Program-made: the position numbers and the translations under genes
Shown here: piece by piece, positions 8,860-17,482 of the stretch
Position numbering within the stretch: the first letter of the stretch is position 1
Layout: every line of letters begins with the position of its first letter
Notes under the pieces: model-generated
The model's database searches: none
Seen by the model: the letters and a program-made list of their open reading frames with translations, nothing else
What the model was told of the DNA's origin: nothing
From: Streptomyces griseofuscus
GTDB taxonomy: Bacteria > Actinomycetota > Actinomycetes > Streptomycetales > Streptomycetaceae
Direction: 5' to 3'
DNA: 64,000 nt
NCBI RefSeq assembly: GCF_014673495.1
Contig: NZ_CP051006.1
Span: 558,001-622,000 of the forward strand

Positions 8860-9711
8860 TCACGCCTTGCCGAAGAGCCTGCGTTCGAGCAGTACGGTCA
8901 GCTTCGGTGACAGGCGTGGGAAGAGCCGGACGACGAGGTCGGCGAGCTGGGCGTCCCGGCCCACCATGATGCGTGGCCGGCCGGCCTCCACCCCGTCGAC
9001 GATGATCGTGGCGGCCTGCCGGGCGGGCATCTTCAGGAGCTTGTCGTTGTAGACGCGGGCGCGGGCCAGCTGCCGGGCGGGGATCTCGATGCCCTGCCCG
9101 CGGGCCGCGCCGAGGGCCGCGGCGGCGATGTTGGTCCTGACCCCGCCGGGGTGCACGACGCTGACCCGTACGGGATGGTGCCCCGCGAGCATCTCCGTGC
9201 GCAGCGTCTCGGTGAATCCGCGCACCCCGAACTTGGCGGCGCAGTAGGCGCTCAGCGTGGGCTGCGCCATGATCCCGTTGAGGCTGGAGATGTTGACGAC
9301 ATGTCCGTCCCCCGAGGCGATCAGATGGGGCAGGAACGCCTTGGTGCCGTGGACGACCCCGAAGAGATTGATCGCGATCGTACGCTCGTAGACGCTCCAG
9401 TCGGTCTCCAGGACGGTGCCGCCGCCTCCGCCGATACCGGCGTTGTTGTACACCTGATGCACCGCCCCGAAGTGCTCGGCGACGGCCGTGGCGTAACTCT
9501 CGACGGCCGTACGGTCGCTGACGTCGAGCCGCGCGGTGTGCACCTCGGCGCCGAGGGACGTGACCTGGGCGGCGGTCTCTGCCAGGCCGGTTCCGTCGAT
9601 GTCGCTGAGGGCGAGCCGGGCGCCGCGGCGGGCGAGTTCGGACGCGAGGCTCCGGCCGATGCCGGAGCCGGCGCCGGTGACGACGGCGACCTTGCCGGTG
9701 ACGGTGTTCAT
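8860..9711 (-). CDS. Short-chain dehydrogenase/reductase (SadH-like)
   Basis: A classical SDR of 283 residues. It has the cofactor motif TGAGSGIGRS near the N-terminus, the NNAG motif (VYNNAGIGGGGG), catalytic serine in NISSLNG, and the YCAAK motif giving Tyr and Lys. The C-terminal extension ending in RLFGKA is typical of membrane-associated SadH-type SDRs. Its ATG overlaps the stop of the upstream alpha/beta hydrolase by four bases (ATGA), so it is translationally coupled as the last gene of a three-gene operon. It likely oxidises or reduces the alcohol/ketone partner in the pathway of the monooxygenase and hydrolase. Confidence 0.92.
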   Translation of the reverse strand: MNTVTGKVAVVTGAGSGIGRSLASELARRGARLALSDIDGTGLAETAAQVTSLGAEVHTARLDVSDRTAVESYATAVAEHFGAVHQVYNNAGIGGGGGTVLETDWSVYERTIAINLFGVVHGTKAFLPHLIASGDGHVVNISSLNGIMAQPTLSAYCAAKFGVRGFTETLRTEMLAGHHPVRVSVVHPGGVRTNIAAAALGAARGQGIEIPARQLARARVYNDKLLKMPARQAATIIVDGVEAGRPRIMVGRDAQLADLVVRLFPRLSPKLTVLLERRLFGKA

Positions 9712-10631
9712 GCGGCTTCCCCCGTCCGGGTGCGGGTGACGGCGGCACCGTGGCCGCGGGCGAGGTCGGTGGTCAGGCCGACGAGGCGGTCGAGGACCCC
9801 GGGGGCGAGATGGTGGCCCATGCCGGTGATCTCCACATGCCGGGCGCCGGGGACGGCGGCGGCGGTGGCGCGGCCGCCGCTCGGGTGCACCATGGGGTCC
9901 CGGGTGCCGTGCACGACCACGGTGGGGGCGGTGATCCGGCGCAGTTCGGCGGCGCGGTCGCCGGATGCCTGGATGGCGCCGATCTGGCGGGCGACGCCCT
10001 CGGGGTCCCGGCCGCGTTCCCACACCGCGCCGGCCCAGGCCCGCTCGCGCGCCTCGTCGGGCGGGAAGACCCGGGAGCCGATGTGGGCGAGCAGGGCCAG
10101 GTGCCGGGTCACCGATTCCTCGGGGGTCCTGGCGAGGCGCCTGGCCATGCGCACCAGGGTGGAGAGCGCCGGTTGACCGACCTTCCTGCTGCCGGTGGTG
10201 GAGAAGACGGACGTCAGGGTGGTGACCCGGTGCGGGTGCCGGGCCGCGAGGGTCTGGGCGATCATGCCGCCCATCGACATGCCGACCAGGTGGGCCCGTT
10301 CGATGCCGAGGTGGTCGAGGAGATGGCGGGTGTCCTCGGCCATGTCGGCGAGGTCGTAGGCGTCCGGGCGCGGCCGGGCCAGCGCCTGGCGCAGCAGCCC
10401 CGGCGGCGGGGTCCGCATCCGGTCGGAGCGGCCGATGTCCCGGTTGTCGGGGCGGACGACCCGGAAGCCGTTGCCGGTGAAGGCGTCCACCATCGGCCGC
10501 GGCCAGGAGGTGAGGTCCAGGCCGAGACCGGCGATCAGCAGCAGGGGCACACCGTCTTCGGGTCCGTCGAGGCGGTAGCACAGGCGCAGGCCCGCCGGTG
10601 TGGTGAGGAAGCGGTCCTCGGTGTCGTTCAT
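9708..10631 (-). CDS. Alpha/beta hydrolase
   Basis: A 307-residue alpha/beta-fold hydrolase. The nucleophile elbow is GMSMGG (serine), the oxyanion region [14 protein letters not shown], an acid is likely in [12 protein letters not shown], and the histidine is in [11 protein letters not shown]. It overlaps its neighbours on both sides by ATGA: the monooxygenase stop upstream and the SDR start downstream. In this setting it most plausibly hydrolyses the ester or lactone made by the Baeyer-Villiger-type monooxygenase. The gene order monooxygenase, hydrolase, SDR mirrors mymA-lipR-sadH in Mycobacterium tuberculosis. Confidence 0.92.
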   Translation of the reverse strand: MNDTEDRFLTTPAGLRLCYRLDGPEDGVPLLLIAGLGLDLTSWPRPMVDAFTGNGFRVVRPDNRDIGRSDRMRTPPPGLLRQALARPRPDAYDLADMAEDTRHLLDHLGIERAHLVGMSMGGMIAQTLAARHPHRVTTLTSVFSTTGSRKVGQPALSTLVRMARRLARTPEESVTRHLALLAHIGSRVFPPDEARERAWAGAVWERGRDPEGVARQIGAIQASGDRAAELRRITAPTVVVHGTRDPMVHPSGGRATAAAVPGARHVEITGMGHHLAPGVLDRLVGLTTDLARGHGAAVTRTRTGEAA

Positions 10632-12136
10632 CGGGCCACCGCCCGGCGCTCGGCGGCGCCGACCCGGGCGAAGCGCAGTTCGGGATCGGTGACGCTGTCG
10701 CAGCGCAGCAGTCGTACGTCGTCGGTGTAGCCGGTGGAGGTCAGCCAGGGCATGCGGTCGCCCTGCCGGGGCAGTTGGTCGACGGCGCGCTGGATGTAGC
10801 CGGCCCCGAAGTCGAGGAACGGCCGGGTCGGCATGGCGGGGTCGGCGGGTTCGGGGCGGCAGCTGTCGTAGCCGTGCGTGCTCATATGGGCCAGCAGACG
10901 GCAGAAGTGCTCGCAAAGCAGGCCGACCTTCAGGGTCCAGGAGGAGTTGGTGTAGCCGATGGCGAAGGCGAGGTTGGGGACGCCGGAGAGCATCATGCCC
11001 TTGTAGGCGATGGTGTCGGGCAGATGTACGGCGGCTCCGTCGACGGTCACCGGGATGCCGCCCAGCGCCCGCACGTTCAGTCCGGTGGCGGTGACGATGA
11101 TGTCGGCCTCGATCTCGCGGCCCGACCGCAGCAGGACGCCCTTCTCGGTGAAGGTGCTGATCCGGTCGGTCACGATCGAGGCGCTGCCGTTCCTGATGGC
11201 CTGGAAGAGGTCGCCGTCCGGGACCGCGCACAGCCGCTGGTCCCAGGGGTCGTACGGCGGGTTGAAGTGCTCGTCGACAGGGTAGCCCGCGGGCAGTTGC
11301 CGGGTGTTGACCCAGCGGATGATCCGGCGCGCCGCCTTCGGGTGCCGCTTGCAGAAGGACCAGACGGCGCGCTGCCGGGCGATGTTCTTGCGCCGGGCGA
11401 GCGCGTATCCCCGCCGGTCGCCGAGGAGTCCGCGCAGCGCGTTGGCGATCGGGTCCTTGCGGGGCACCGGCATGATGTACGACGGGGTGCGCTGGACCAT
11501 CGTCACCCGGGCGGCGGTGCGCGCCATCGCCGGAACGAGGGTGACCGCAGTGGCGCCGCTGCCGATCACCACGACGCGCTTGCCCGCGTGATCGAGGTCC
11601 TCGGGCCACTGCTGGGGGTGCACGATCGCCCCGGTGAAACGTTCCCGCCCCTCGAAGTGCGGGGTGAATCCGGCGTCATAACGGTAGTAGCCCATCGCGC
11701 AGAAGAACCAGCCGCAGGTCAGCGTCGTCCGCTCGCCGGTGTCCCTGCGCTCGATCTCGACCGTCCAGCGCGCCTGTTCGCTCGACCAGGAGGCGCCGAG
11801 CACCTTGTGGTGGTAGCGGATGCGGGACTCCAGGCGGTTCTCGCGCACGGTCTCCCGCAGATAGGCGAGGATCTGCGGCGCGTCGGCTATCGACTCCGCG
11901 TCCCGCCACGGCTTGAACTCGTAGCCGAAGGTGTGCAGATCGGAGTCCGACCGGATGCCGGGGTAGCGGAACAGGTCCCAGGTGCCGCCGAGGTCGGCGC
12001 GCGCCTCCAGGATCGCGAAGCTCTTGTCGGGCAGTCCGGTCGTCAGATAGTGGCCGGCGCCGATGCCGGATATCCCGGCGCCGACGATCAGGACGTCCAG
12101 ATGCTCGGCGGCGGGTGCGTCGGCTTCGCAGGACAT
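10628..12136 (-). CDS. Flavin monooxygenase, Baeyer-Villiger type
   Basis: A 502-residue FAD/NADPH monooxygenase. The FAD Rossmann motif [11 protein letters not shown] is near the N-terminus; the Baeyer-Villiger fingerprint FxGxxxHxxxWP appears as [12 protein letters not shown]; the NADPH site [11 protein letters not shown] follows. The ATG at 12136 was chosen over an upstream ATG because GGGAG lies seven bases before it. It is the first gene of an ATGA-coupled operon with the hydrolase and SDR. It is expected to convert a ketone or aldehyde to an ester or acid, or to hydroxylate; the substrate is unknown. A PucR-like regulator is divergent from it. Confidence 0.92.
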   Translation of the reverse strand: MSCEADAPAAEHLDVLIVGAGISGIGAGHYLTTGLPDKSFAILEARADLGGTWDLFRYPGIRSDSDLHTFGYEFKPWRDAESIADAPQILAYLRETVRENRLESRIRYHHKVLGASWSSEQARWTVEIERRDTGERTTLTCGWFFCAMGYYRYDAGFTPHFEGRERFTGAIVHPQQWPEDLDHAGKRVVVIGSGATAVTLVPAMARTAARVTMVQRTPSYIMPVPRKDPIANALRGLLGDRRGYALARRKNIARQRAVWSFCKRHPKAARRIIRWVNTRQLPAGYPVDEHFNPPYDPWDQRLCAVPDGDLFQAIRNGSASIVTDRISTFTEKGVLLRSGREIEADIIVTATGLNVRALGGIPVTVDGAAVHLPDTIAYKGMMLSGVPNLAFAIGYTNSSWTLKVGLLCEHFCRLLAHMSTHGYDSCRPEPADPAMPTRPFLDFGAGYIQRAVDQLPRQGDRMPWLTSTGYTDDVRLLRCDSVTDPELRFARVGAAERRAVAR

Positions 12137-12262
12137 GGGCGGCTCCCTCACAGCGGCGGTGGATCGCTCCATCGTCGGAATGAACACGGCCCACGCCTAG
12201 AGGCAGTTCGCACCAGGATTCGCCCTCCACTTGTGCACTCTGGCACTGCTACGGTGCCTGCC

Positions 12263-13492
12263 ATGTCGTGGAGTCCCCCCTCGCCCCGGATCCGGAAGCT
12301 GATCCGGCAGGGCGCCGAGATCGCCCTCACCCCCCGGCCCGAGTGGCTGGCCGAGCTCGACGCGGCCACCCTGGCCGGCGAGTCGCGCAGGCCGATCGCC
12401 GACGATCCGGTGCTCTCGGCCGGCATCCGGCGGGCCAACCGGGCCAATCTGCTGCACTGGGCCGCCGCCAACATCAACGCCCCGGGCGCGCCCGTGCCCG
12501 CCCATGAGAGCGAGGTGACCCGCGCCATCGCCCGGGACATCGTGCGCCGAGGGCTGGCCGAGTCCGCGCTGGACTCCTATCGCGCGGGCGAAAGCGTGGC
12601 CGTGCGGGTGTGGACGCGGATCGCCTGCTCGCTCACCGGCGAGAACGAGGAACTCGCCGAGCTGCTCGATGTGTCCCTGCGCTCCATCTCCGACTTCGTC
12701 GACCGGACCGTCGCGGCCGTGTCCGCGCAGATGAACGCCGAGCTGACCGAGCTGACCAGCGGCACCCACGCCGAGCGCCGCGAGACCGTCACCCTGCTCC
12801 TGGACGGCGCGCCCATGGCCCGTCAGCGCGCCGAGGCCCGCCTCGGCTATCCGCTGGACGGCACCCATACCGCGGCCGTCGTCTGGACCGACGCCCCCGA
12901 GGCGGAGCTGCGCCAGCTCGACCGCGCCGCCGATCTGCTGGCCGCCGCGGCGGGTCCCGCGCACCTGCTCAGCGTCATGGCGAGCGACGCCACCCGCTGG
13001 GTGTGGCTCACCGGGCGGCCGGACACCGACCGGGTGCGGGCCGGGCTCGGCCGGCTGCCCGCCGTGCGGATCGCGCTCGGCTCACCGGCCCTGGGCGTCG
13101 ACGGCTTCCGCCGCAGCCATCTGGACGCCCTCACCACCCAGCGGATGCTCGCCCGGCTGGCCTCCGCCCAGCGTCTCGCCTCGCACGACGAGGTCGAACT
13201 CGTCGCCCTGCTCTCCCAGGACCTGGAGCGCGCCGACCGCTTCGTCCAGCGCACCCTCGGCGATCTGGAGCACGCCCCGGACGACCTCATCGACGCGGTC
13301 CGTGTCTTCCTGGCCGAACAGTGCAACGCCTCGCGGGCCGCCACCCGGCTGTTCGCCCACCGCAACACCCTGCTGCGCCGCCTCGGCCGCGCCGACCGGC
13401 TGCTCCCCCGCCCCCTCGCCGAGCATCCGCTGGACGTCGCCGCGGCGCTGGAGATCCGGCACTGGCGCGGCACCGGCGGACAGCGCGCGTGA
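12263..13492 (+). CDS. PucR/CdaR-like transcriptional regulator
   Basis: A 409-residue regulator. The N-terminal half is helical with no recognised catalytic motif. The middle (HTAAVVWTDAPEAELRQLDR onward) resembles the GGDEF-like linking domain of CdaR/PucR regulators. The C-terminus has the PucR helix-turn-helix: FLAEQCNASRAATRLFAHRN followed by TLLRRLGRADRLL. It starts at ATG 12263, 126 bases from the divergent monooxygenase ATG, so it very likely controls the monooxygenase-hydrolase-SDR operon from the shared intergenic region. Confidence 0.87.
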   Translation: MSWSPPSPRIRKLIRQGAEIALTPRPEWLAELDAATLAGESRRPIADDPVLSAGIRRANRANLLHWAAANINAPGAPVPAHESEVTRAIARDIVRRGLAESALDSYRAGESVAVRVWTRIACSLTGENEELAELLDVSLRSISDFVDRTVAAVSAQMNAELTELTSGTHAERRETVTLLLDGAPMARQRAEARLGYPLDGTHTAAVVWTDAPEAELRQLDRAADLLAAAAGPAHLLSVMASDATRWVWLTGRPDTDRVRAGLGRLPAVRIALGSPALGVDGFRRSHLDALTTQRMLARLASAQRLASHDEVELVALLSQDLERADRFVQRTLGDLEHAPDDLIDAVRVFLAEQCNASRAATRLFAHRNTLLRRLGRADRLLPRPLAEHPLDVAAALEIRHWRGTGGQRA

Positions 13493-13522
13493 CTCCATGA
13501 TCACATCGGATATCTTTCTGGC

Positions 13523-14215
13523 ATGTCCATGCCTTCGGCGCCGCAGTCGGCGCATCTCGACCCTTGGGGCGCACCGCCCCAGCCCCCGCCGCGGAAGAGA
13601 CGGGTCGCCCTCCTGGCAGCGGTCATCGGCGGGGCCCTGCTGCTGGTCGTGGCGATCCTGGCGGCGGTCGTGCTGTCCGGGAAGGTCCTCGACCGGAGCT
13701 TTCCCCGGGCCGATTCCACGCTGACGGTTCCGCACACGGTGCTCGACGGCCGGTACGAGCTGCGCCGGGACGACTCTGCGACCACCGGCCGGACCATGGC
13801 GCGGACCTGGCGGCCGAGCCTGGACGCCGAAGCCGCCCACGGCGTCGTCGCGTCGTACCGACTGAAGGGCGCCGACTACGACGATGTGGTCGTGACCGGC
13901 ATGTACGGCCGATTCAGGAACACCGCCTCGCTGCGCGCCCGGCTGCTCGCCGAGCGCGGCTCCACGGCCAGCCCCGTGAAAGTGGTCACCCCGCCCAGGG
14001 ACCTCACCCCGGCCTCCTCACCCGTCCGGGTCAGCTGTGAGTACCTGAGCCGCAGTTGGACCGACGGACAGGCCCTCACCTATCCGGCCTGCGCCTGGGC
14101 CGACGGCAACACACTGGCCCGCGTCGCATACATGACCACGTCGTACGTCGACCTGAAGGACGCCGCCGAGCAGACCCTGCGGGTCCGCTCCGACATGCTG
14201 CGGCCGATCCGCTGA
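13523..14215 (+). CDS. Single-pass membrane protein of unknown function
   Basis: A 230-residue protein. A short proline-rich cytoplasmic head ending in PPRKRR precedes one transmembrane helix (about 28-52, [20 protein letters not shown]...), giving an N-in topology with the rest outside the cell. The external part has no catalytic signature; a pair of cysteines (in VSCEYLS and YPACAWAD) could form a disulfide. Similar architecture is common in Streptomyces hypothetical proteins. It is followed after 23 bases by a DUF1348-type gene and may be co-transcribed with it. Confidence 0.75.
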   Translation: MSMPSAPQSAHLDPWGAPPQPPPRKRRVALLAAVIGGALLLVVAILAAVVLSGKVLDRSFPRADSTLTVPHTVLDGRYELRRDDSATTGRTMARTWRPSLDAEAAHGVVASYRLKGADYDDVVVTGMYGRFRNTASLRARLLAERGSTASPVKVVTPPRDLTPASSPVRVSCEYLSRSWTDGQALTYPACAWADGNTLARVAYMTTSYVDLKDAAEQTLRVRSDMLRPIR

Positions 14216-14238
14216 CCGGCCCGGAGGACCGCCCCGCC

Positions 14239-14706
14239 ATGTCCGACACCCGCCCGCCCCTGCCACCCTTCGACCTCGACGGCGCCCTGGCCAAGGTCCA
14301 GGCCGCCGAGGACGCCTGGAACACCCGCGACCCGCACCGGGTCGCCCTCGCCTACACCGAGGACTCCGTCTGGCGCAACCGCGATGTGTTCCTCACCGGC
14401 CGCGCGGAGATCGTCGCCTTCCTGACCGCCAAGTGGGAGCGCGAACTGGACTACGCGCTGCGCAAGAGCCTGTGGAGCTTCGGCGGCAACCGCATCGCCG
14501 TCCGCTTCCAGTACGAGTGGCACGACGCCGGGGGCCGCTGGTTCCGCTCGTACGGCAACGAGTTGTGGGAGTTCGCCGACAACGGCCTGATGTGCCGCCG
14601 CGAGGCCTCCATCAACGACAGGACCATCGAGGGGGCGGAGCGCCGCCACTTCGGCCCCCGGCCGGCCGACGAGCGGGGCGAGGGACACGACAACCCTCTG
14701 GCCTGA
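14239..14706 (+). CDS. DUF1348 / SnoaL-like (NTF2-fold) protein
   Basis: A 155-residue NTF2-fold protein of the DUF1348 group. Landmarks are [88 protein letters not shown]. The family is widespread; some SnoaL-like relatives are cyclases or isomerases, but the biochemical role of DUF1348 proteins is not established. ATG at 14239 is preceded by GGAGG at 14223-14227. Length and motifs are complete. Confidence 0.9.
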   Translation: MSDTRPPLPPFDLDGALAKVQAAEDAWNTRDPHRVALAYTEDSVWRNRDVFLTGRAEIVAFLTAKWERELDYALRKSLWSFGGNRIAVRFQYEWHDAGGRWFRSYGNELWEFADNGLMCRREASINDRTIEGAERRHFGPRPADERGEGHDNPLA

Positions 14707-15035
14707 CGCTGTATCAACTTCCTTGCAGAGCTGAGAAGTTCATCTGCCCACGCTGTGAAAACCCTATGCAGGATGGCATGCCCCCGTCATTATGATGAGG
14801 GAATCATCTACCCGCATAGACCCCCCGCGGACGCGGCGCCCTCACCCGGCGCGCCGACGGTGCGCTGAAGTCCCGACTCGCCGCCGCCGACCGGCAGATC
14901 GCCCAGGCAGGGGGCCTGGACGCGGCCCGTGGCGCCGACGGCGACCAGGCCGTTGAACTTCTCATCCTGCTTGGACGCCAGGGAGAACGGGCCCACCTCC
15001 GGGTCCGCGCCACCTGACCCGGTCGCGGTAAGGGC
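14707..15035 (+). other. Intergenic stretch with a possible recombinase C-terminal remnant
   Basis: No convincing intact gene is seen. From about 14865 to 15017 one plus-strand frame reads GALKSRLAAADRQIAQ, which resembles the coiled-coil C-terminal region of actinobacterial large serine recombinases, and then runs to a stop after RAT. There is no start and no catalytic domain, so at most it is a decayed remnant. The first 100 bases are notably richer in A/T than the neighbourhood. The assignment is weak. Confidence 0.25.
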
Positions 15036-16088
15036 TCAGTTCCCACCGGGGAGGGAGCCCAGTCCGTGCGCACGGCTGCCCAGCACCCGCCGCGACACCT
15101 CGGCCTCCATCGCCCCGCTGAACACTTCACCGTCCTTCGCCGCACGGGCGGCGGCTTCCGCGTCGGCCTTCAGCAGGTCCATGTGGATCGCGGCGGCCGC
15201 GGTGGTGCCGGCCGCTGCCGCGGCGGGAACCCCGGCCAATACATCGCTGACGTTCCCCGCGGCCCACACGCCCTGCACTCCGGTGAACCCGGAGGCGTCC
15301 ACCTGGAGCTGCTCCCCCAGGCCCATGGGGTGTTCCCGCATCGTCACGCCCAGCTCGCGCAGGAAACCCCCGCGCGCGAGGAACCGGGGGGCGACCACCA
15401 GTTGCTGGACCGGCACCACCTTTCCCGATGCCAGCCGCACGCCCGCCAGCTGGTCCTGGCTGTCGACCTCGAGCCCGGTGGCCTCACCGTCGACCACGGC
15501 GACGCCGAGAGCAGCCAGCTGCTCCCACTGTTCGTCGGTCAGTTCCCTTGCGGTGTGCAGGAACAGCGTGACGTCCTTGGACATCTGACGGAACAACAGT
15601 GCCTGGTGGAAGTTGCCGAGCACCCCGATGACCTTGTCCCGGACTTCCCAGCCGTGGCAGTACACGCAGTGCAGCACGTCCCGCCCCCACCGTTCGGCCA
15701 GCCCTGGCACGTCCGGCAGCACATCGACCAGACCAGTGGTCACCAGCACTCTGCGTGTCCGTAGGTGCTGCCCGTCCTCGGTGACAACCCGGAAGCCCGC
15801 GCCGTCCCGGGAGATCCGCGTGACCTGCCCCGAAACAACACGACCGCCGTACGAGGCGACCTCCTCGCGCCCGAGCCGCAGTAGCTCCAGAGGAGAGATG
15901 CCCTCGCGGCCGAGCACACCATGCGCGCCGGCAGCCGGAGCATTGCGGGGCTCACCCTTGTCGATCACCAGAACCGACCGGCGCACCCGGGCCAGATTCA
16001 AAGCCCCGGAAAGGCCGGCGGTCCCACCCCCGACCACCACGACGTCCCAGGTCTGTTCACCATCTCGTATCAACTCGAACTCGCTCAT
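15036..16088 (-). CDS. Thioredoxin-reductase-like FAD/NAD(P) oxidoreductase
   Basis: A 350-residue flavoprotein. The FAD motif VVVGGGTAGLSGALNLAR is near the N-terminus, a CVYCHGWE CxxC-type redox pair sits in the NADPH domain where thioredoxin reductases have CATC, and the FAD-closing GVWAAGNVSD motif is near the C-terminus. ATG at 16088 was chosen because the family sequence begins there. The NADP-binding GVLGNFHQA region is less canonical than GxGxxA of TrxB. It may reduce a small disulfide or act like the AhpF/GliT relatives. It is divergent from the ABM-rhodanese fusion at 16359, about 270 bases away. Confidence 0.88.
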   Translation of the reverse strand: MSEFELIRDGEQTWDVVVVGGGTAGLSGALNLARVRRSVLVIDKGEPRNAPAAGAHGVLGREGISPLELLRLGREEVASYGGRVVSGQVTRISRDGAGFRVVTEDGQHLRTRRVLVTTGLVDVLPDVPGLAERWGRDVLHCVYCHGWEVRDKVIGVLGNFHQALLFRQMSKDVTLFLHTARELTDEQWEQLAALGVAVVDGEATGLEVDSQDQLAGVRLASGKVVPVQQLVVAPRFLARGGFLRELGVTMREHPMGLGEQLQVDASGFTGVQGVWAAGNVSDVLAGVPAAAAAGTTAAAAIHMDLLKADAEAAARAAKDGEVFSGAMEAEVSRRVLGSRAHGLGSLPGGN

Positions 16089-16358
16089 GCCATCAGCGTG
16101 CGACGGCGCCACGGATGCCGCAAAGATTCATGCTGTCCTGGCAAAACGCGCTGGCTCTCGCCGCCGGGGATGGCTGGCTGTTCGGCCGACGGCCCCGGAC
16201 CACGCCGAGCAACTTGCCGGTCCAGCAAGAGGATTCGTCGCCTGCGGATATGCGTGTGCAAGCTGCGTCCAGATGGTTCCGGCCCCTTCCCGCATTCGTT
16301 GGGAATTCCTCCGGATCGAGCCGCATGCCGGTAGTTGAAATACTTGAGGAGGCAGCAG

Positions 16359-17048
16359 ATGGAAAATCGCCACGTCGTGATCATTCCGATCGAGATCGAC
16401 GAGGAGAAGGAAGCCTCTTATCTCGCCGCATGGCAAGATGCTGCGGAGGTGATGGCGGCGCAGCCCGGTTTCATCCGGACGTACATGTTCCGCACGATCG
16501 TTCCGGGGAGCAAATTCCCTCTCGTCAACGTGGCGGAATGGGAGTCCACCCGTCACTGGGAAGAGGCAATGGACGTCTGCCCGATGACGGGACAGCAGAT
16601 AACCGTCGTCCATGCCTCGAACTACGAGGCGATCCGGACGGTCCTGCCCGCGCAGAGCCTGAGTTCCGGCGACGGTCGCATGCCCGCTGACCTGTCTCCT
16701 GTCGAGGCGCGTCGCCGCGCCGAGAATGGGCAACTCACACTGGTCGATGTCCGTGAAGACGATGAATGGGCAGCGCGTCACCCGGCCGGCGCCGTCCACG
16801 CCGCGCTCAGCACATTGCCGGCGTCGCTGTCGGATCTGCCTGACGGCCCACTGGCCTTCGTCTGCCGCACAGGCAACCGCAGCGCGCAGGGCGGCGTGCA
16901 GGCGATCCGCGCGGGCCGGTCTTCCGTCTACAGCGTGGCGGGCGGCCTTGAGGCGTGGGAGGCAGCGGGGCTGCCGGTCGTCCTTCCCGGGAGCGAAAGC
17001 GCCGAGAACAACGGCGATCGCGTCGCAGATGCGGTGCACGAGGGCTGA
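16359..17048 (+). CDS. ABM-domain / rhodanese fusion protein
   Basis: A 229-residue fusion. Residues about 1-95 resemble an antibiotic-biosynthesis-monooxygenase (ABM) domain: HVVIIPIEIDEEKEASYLAAW, AAQPGFIRTYMFRTI, FPLVNVAEWES. Residues about 108-205 are a rhodanese: LTLVDVREDDEWAARHPAGA, then VCRTGNRSAQGG with catalytic Cys169 and VAGGLEAWEAAG. The start is ATG 16359 with GAGGAGG nine bases upstream. Rhodaneses carry sulfane sulfur; the ABM half may be a dimerisation or heme/quinone-type oxidation module. Pairing with the divergent CxxC flavoenzyme suggests a thiol/persulfide role, which is inference. Confidence 0.85.
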   Translation: MENRHVVIIPIEIDEEKEASYLAAWQDAAEVMAAQPGFIRTYMFRTIVPGSKFPLVNVAEWESTRHWEEAMDVCPMTGQQITVVHASNYEAIRTVLPAQSLSSGDGRMPADLSPVEARRRAENGQLTLVDVREDDEWAARHPAGAVHAALSTLPASLSDLPDGPLAFVCRTGNRSAQGGVQAIRAGRSSVYSVAGGLEAWEAAGLPVVLPGSESAENNGDRVADAVHEG

Positions 17049-17171
17049 CGAAAGCAAAACCGGAAGACGACCGTCGCATACGTCCGCCGACATGAGGCCG
17101 GCCGGACACGCCGACGCGGGGGTGGGCCGGTACGGGGCCGAGGGAGCCAAGAGCCTGGCGGCAGAGGAACA

Positions 17172-17345
17172 TCACGTGCCTTCCCCCGCGCCGGCTTCGC
17201 CGACCTCGCCGCCGCACACAAGCGCGGCGAGGACGCCGCAGTGGGCGAATAGCGTGACCGTCCTGATCCTGGCCCTGATGGAGGCGGGGGTGAAGCCGAG
17301 CAGGTAGATCAGGGCGGGCACCGCCAGGACGCTGCGATGCGGGTC
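17172..17345 (-). pseudogene. TauE/SafE sulfite exporter remnant
   Basis: A minus-strand fragment reads SVLAVPALIYLLGFTPASIR, nearly the same as SVLAVPALIYLLGFTTAEAT in the intact TauE/SafE protein at 34336-35085. After this match the frame diverges and ends at a stop. The N-terminal helix and all later helices are absent. It lies next to the IS630 element, so insertion-linked deletion is a plausible cause. The 120 bases on the right of it and the 120 bases on its left contain nothing else recognisable. Confidence 0.6.
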
Positions 17346-17482
17346 ATAGGCGGCAATGCGTTGATCTTGAAGCCCTGGGAGCCCTTCTGCCTGGGCTCGT
17401 GGAGCTATTGGGGCCCTACGCTCCGGGGGCGCGCGGGAAGTTCCCGGCAGGCCCCTCCGCCGCAACTCGCCGCCCCCGACGC

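Noticed and set aside
14808..14996. A 62-codon minus-strand frame in the gap before the TrxR-like gene
   Set aside because: No RBS or family match; it overlaps a plus-strand stretch that resembles a recombinase tail, and neither can be supported as a gene.
16089..16358. Possible small gene between the divergent flavoenzyme and ABM-rhodanese genes
   Set aside because: Open frames exist but none has an RBS or recognisable composition; it is best read as the shared promoter region.
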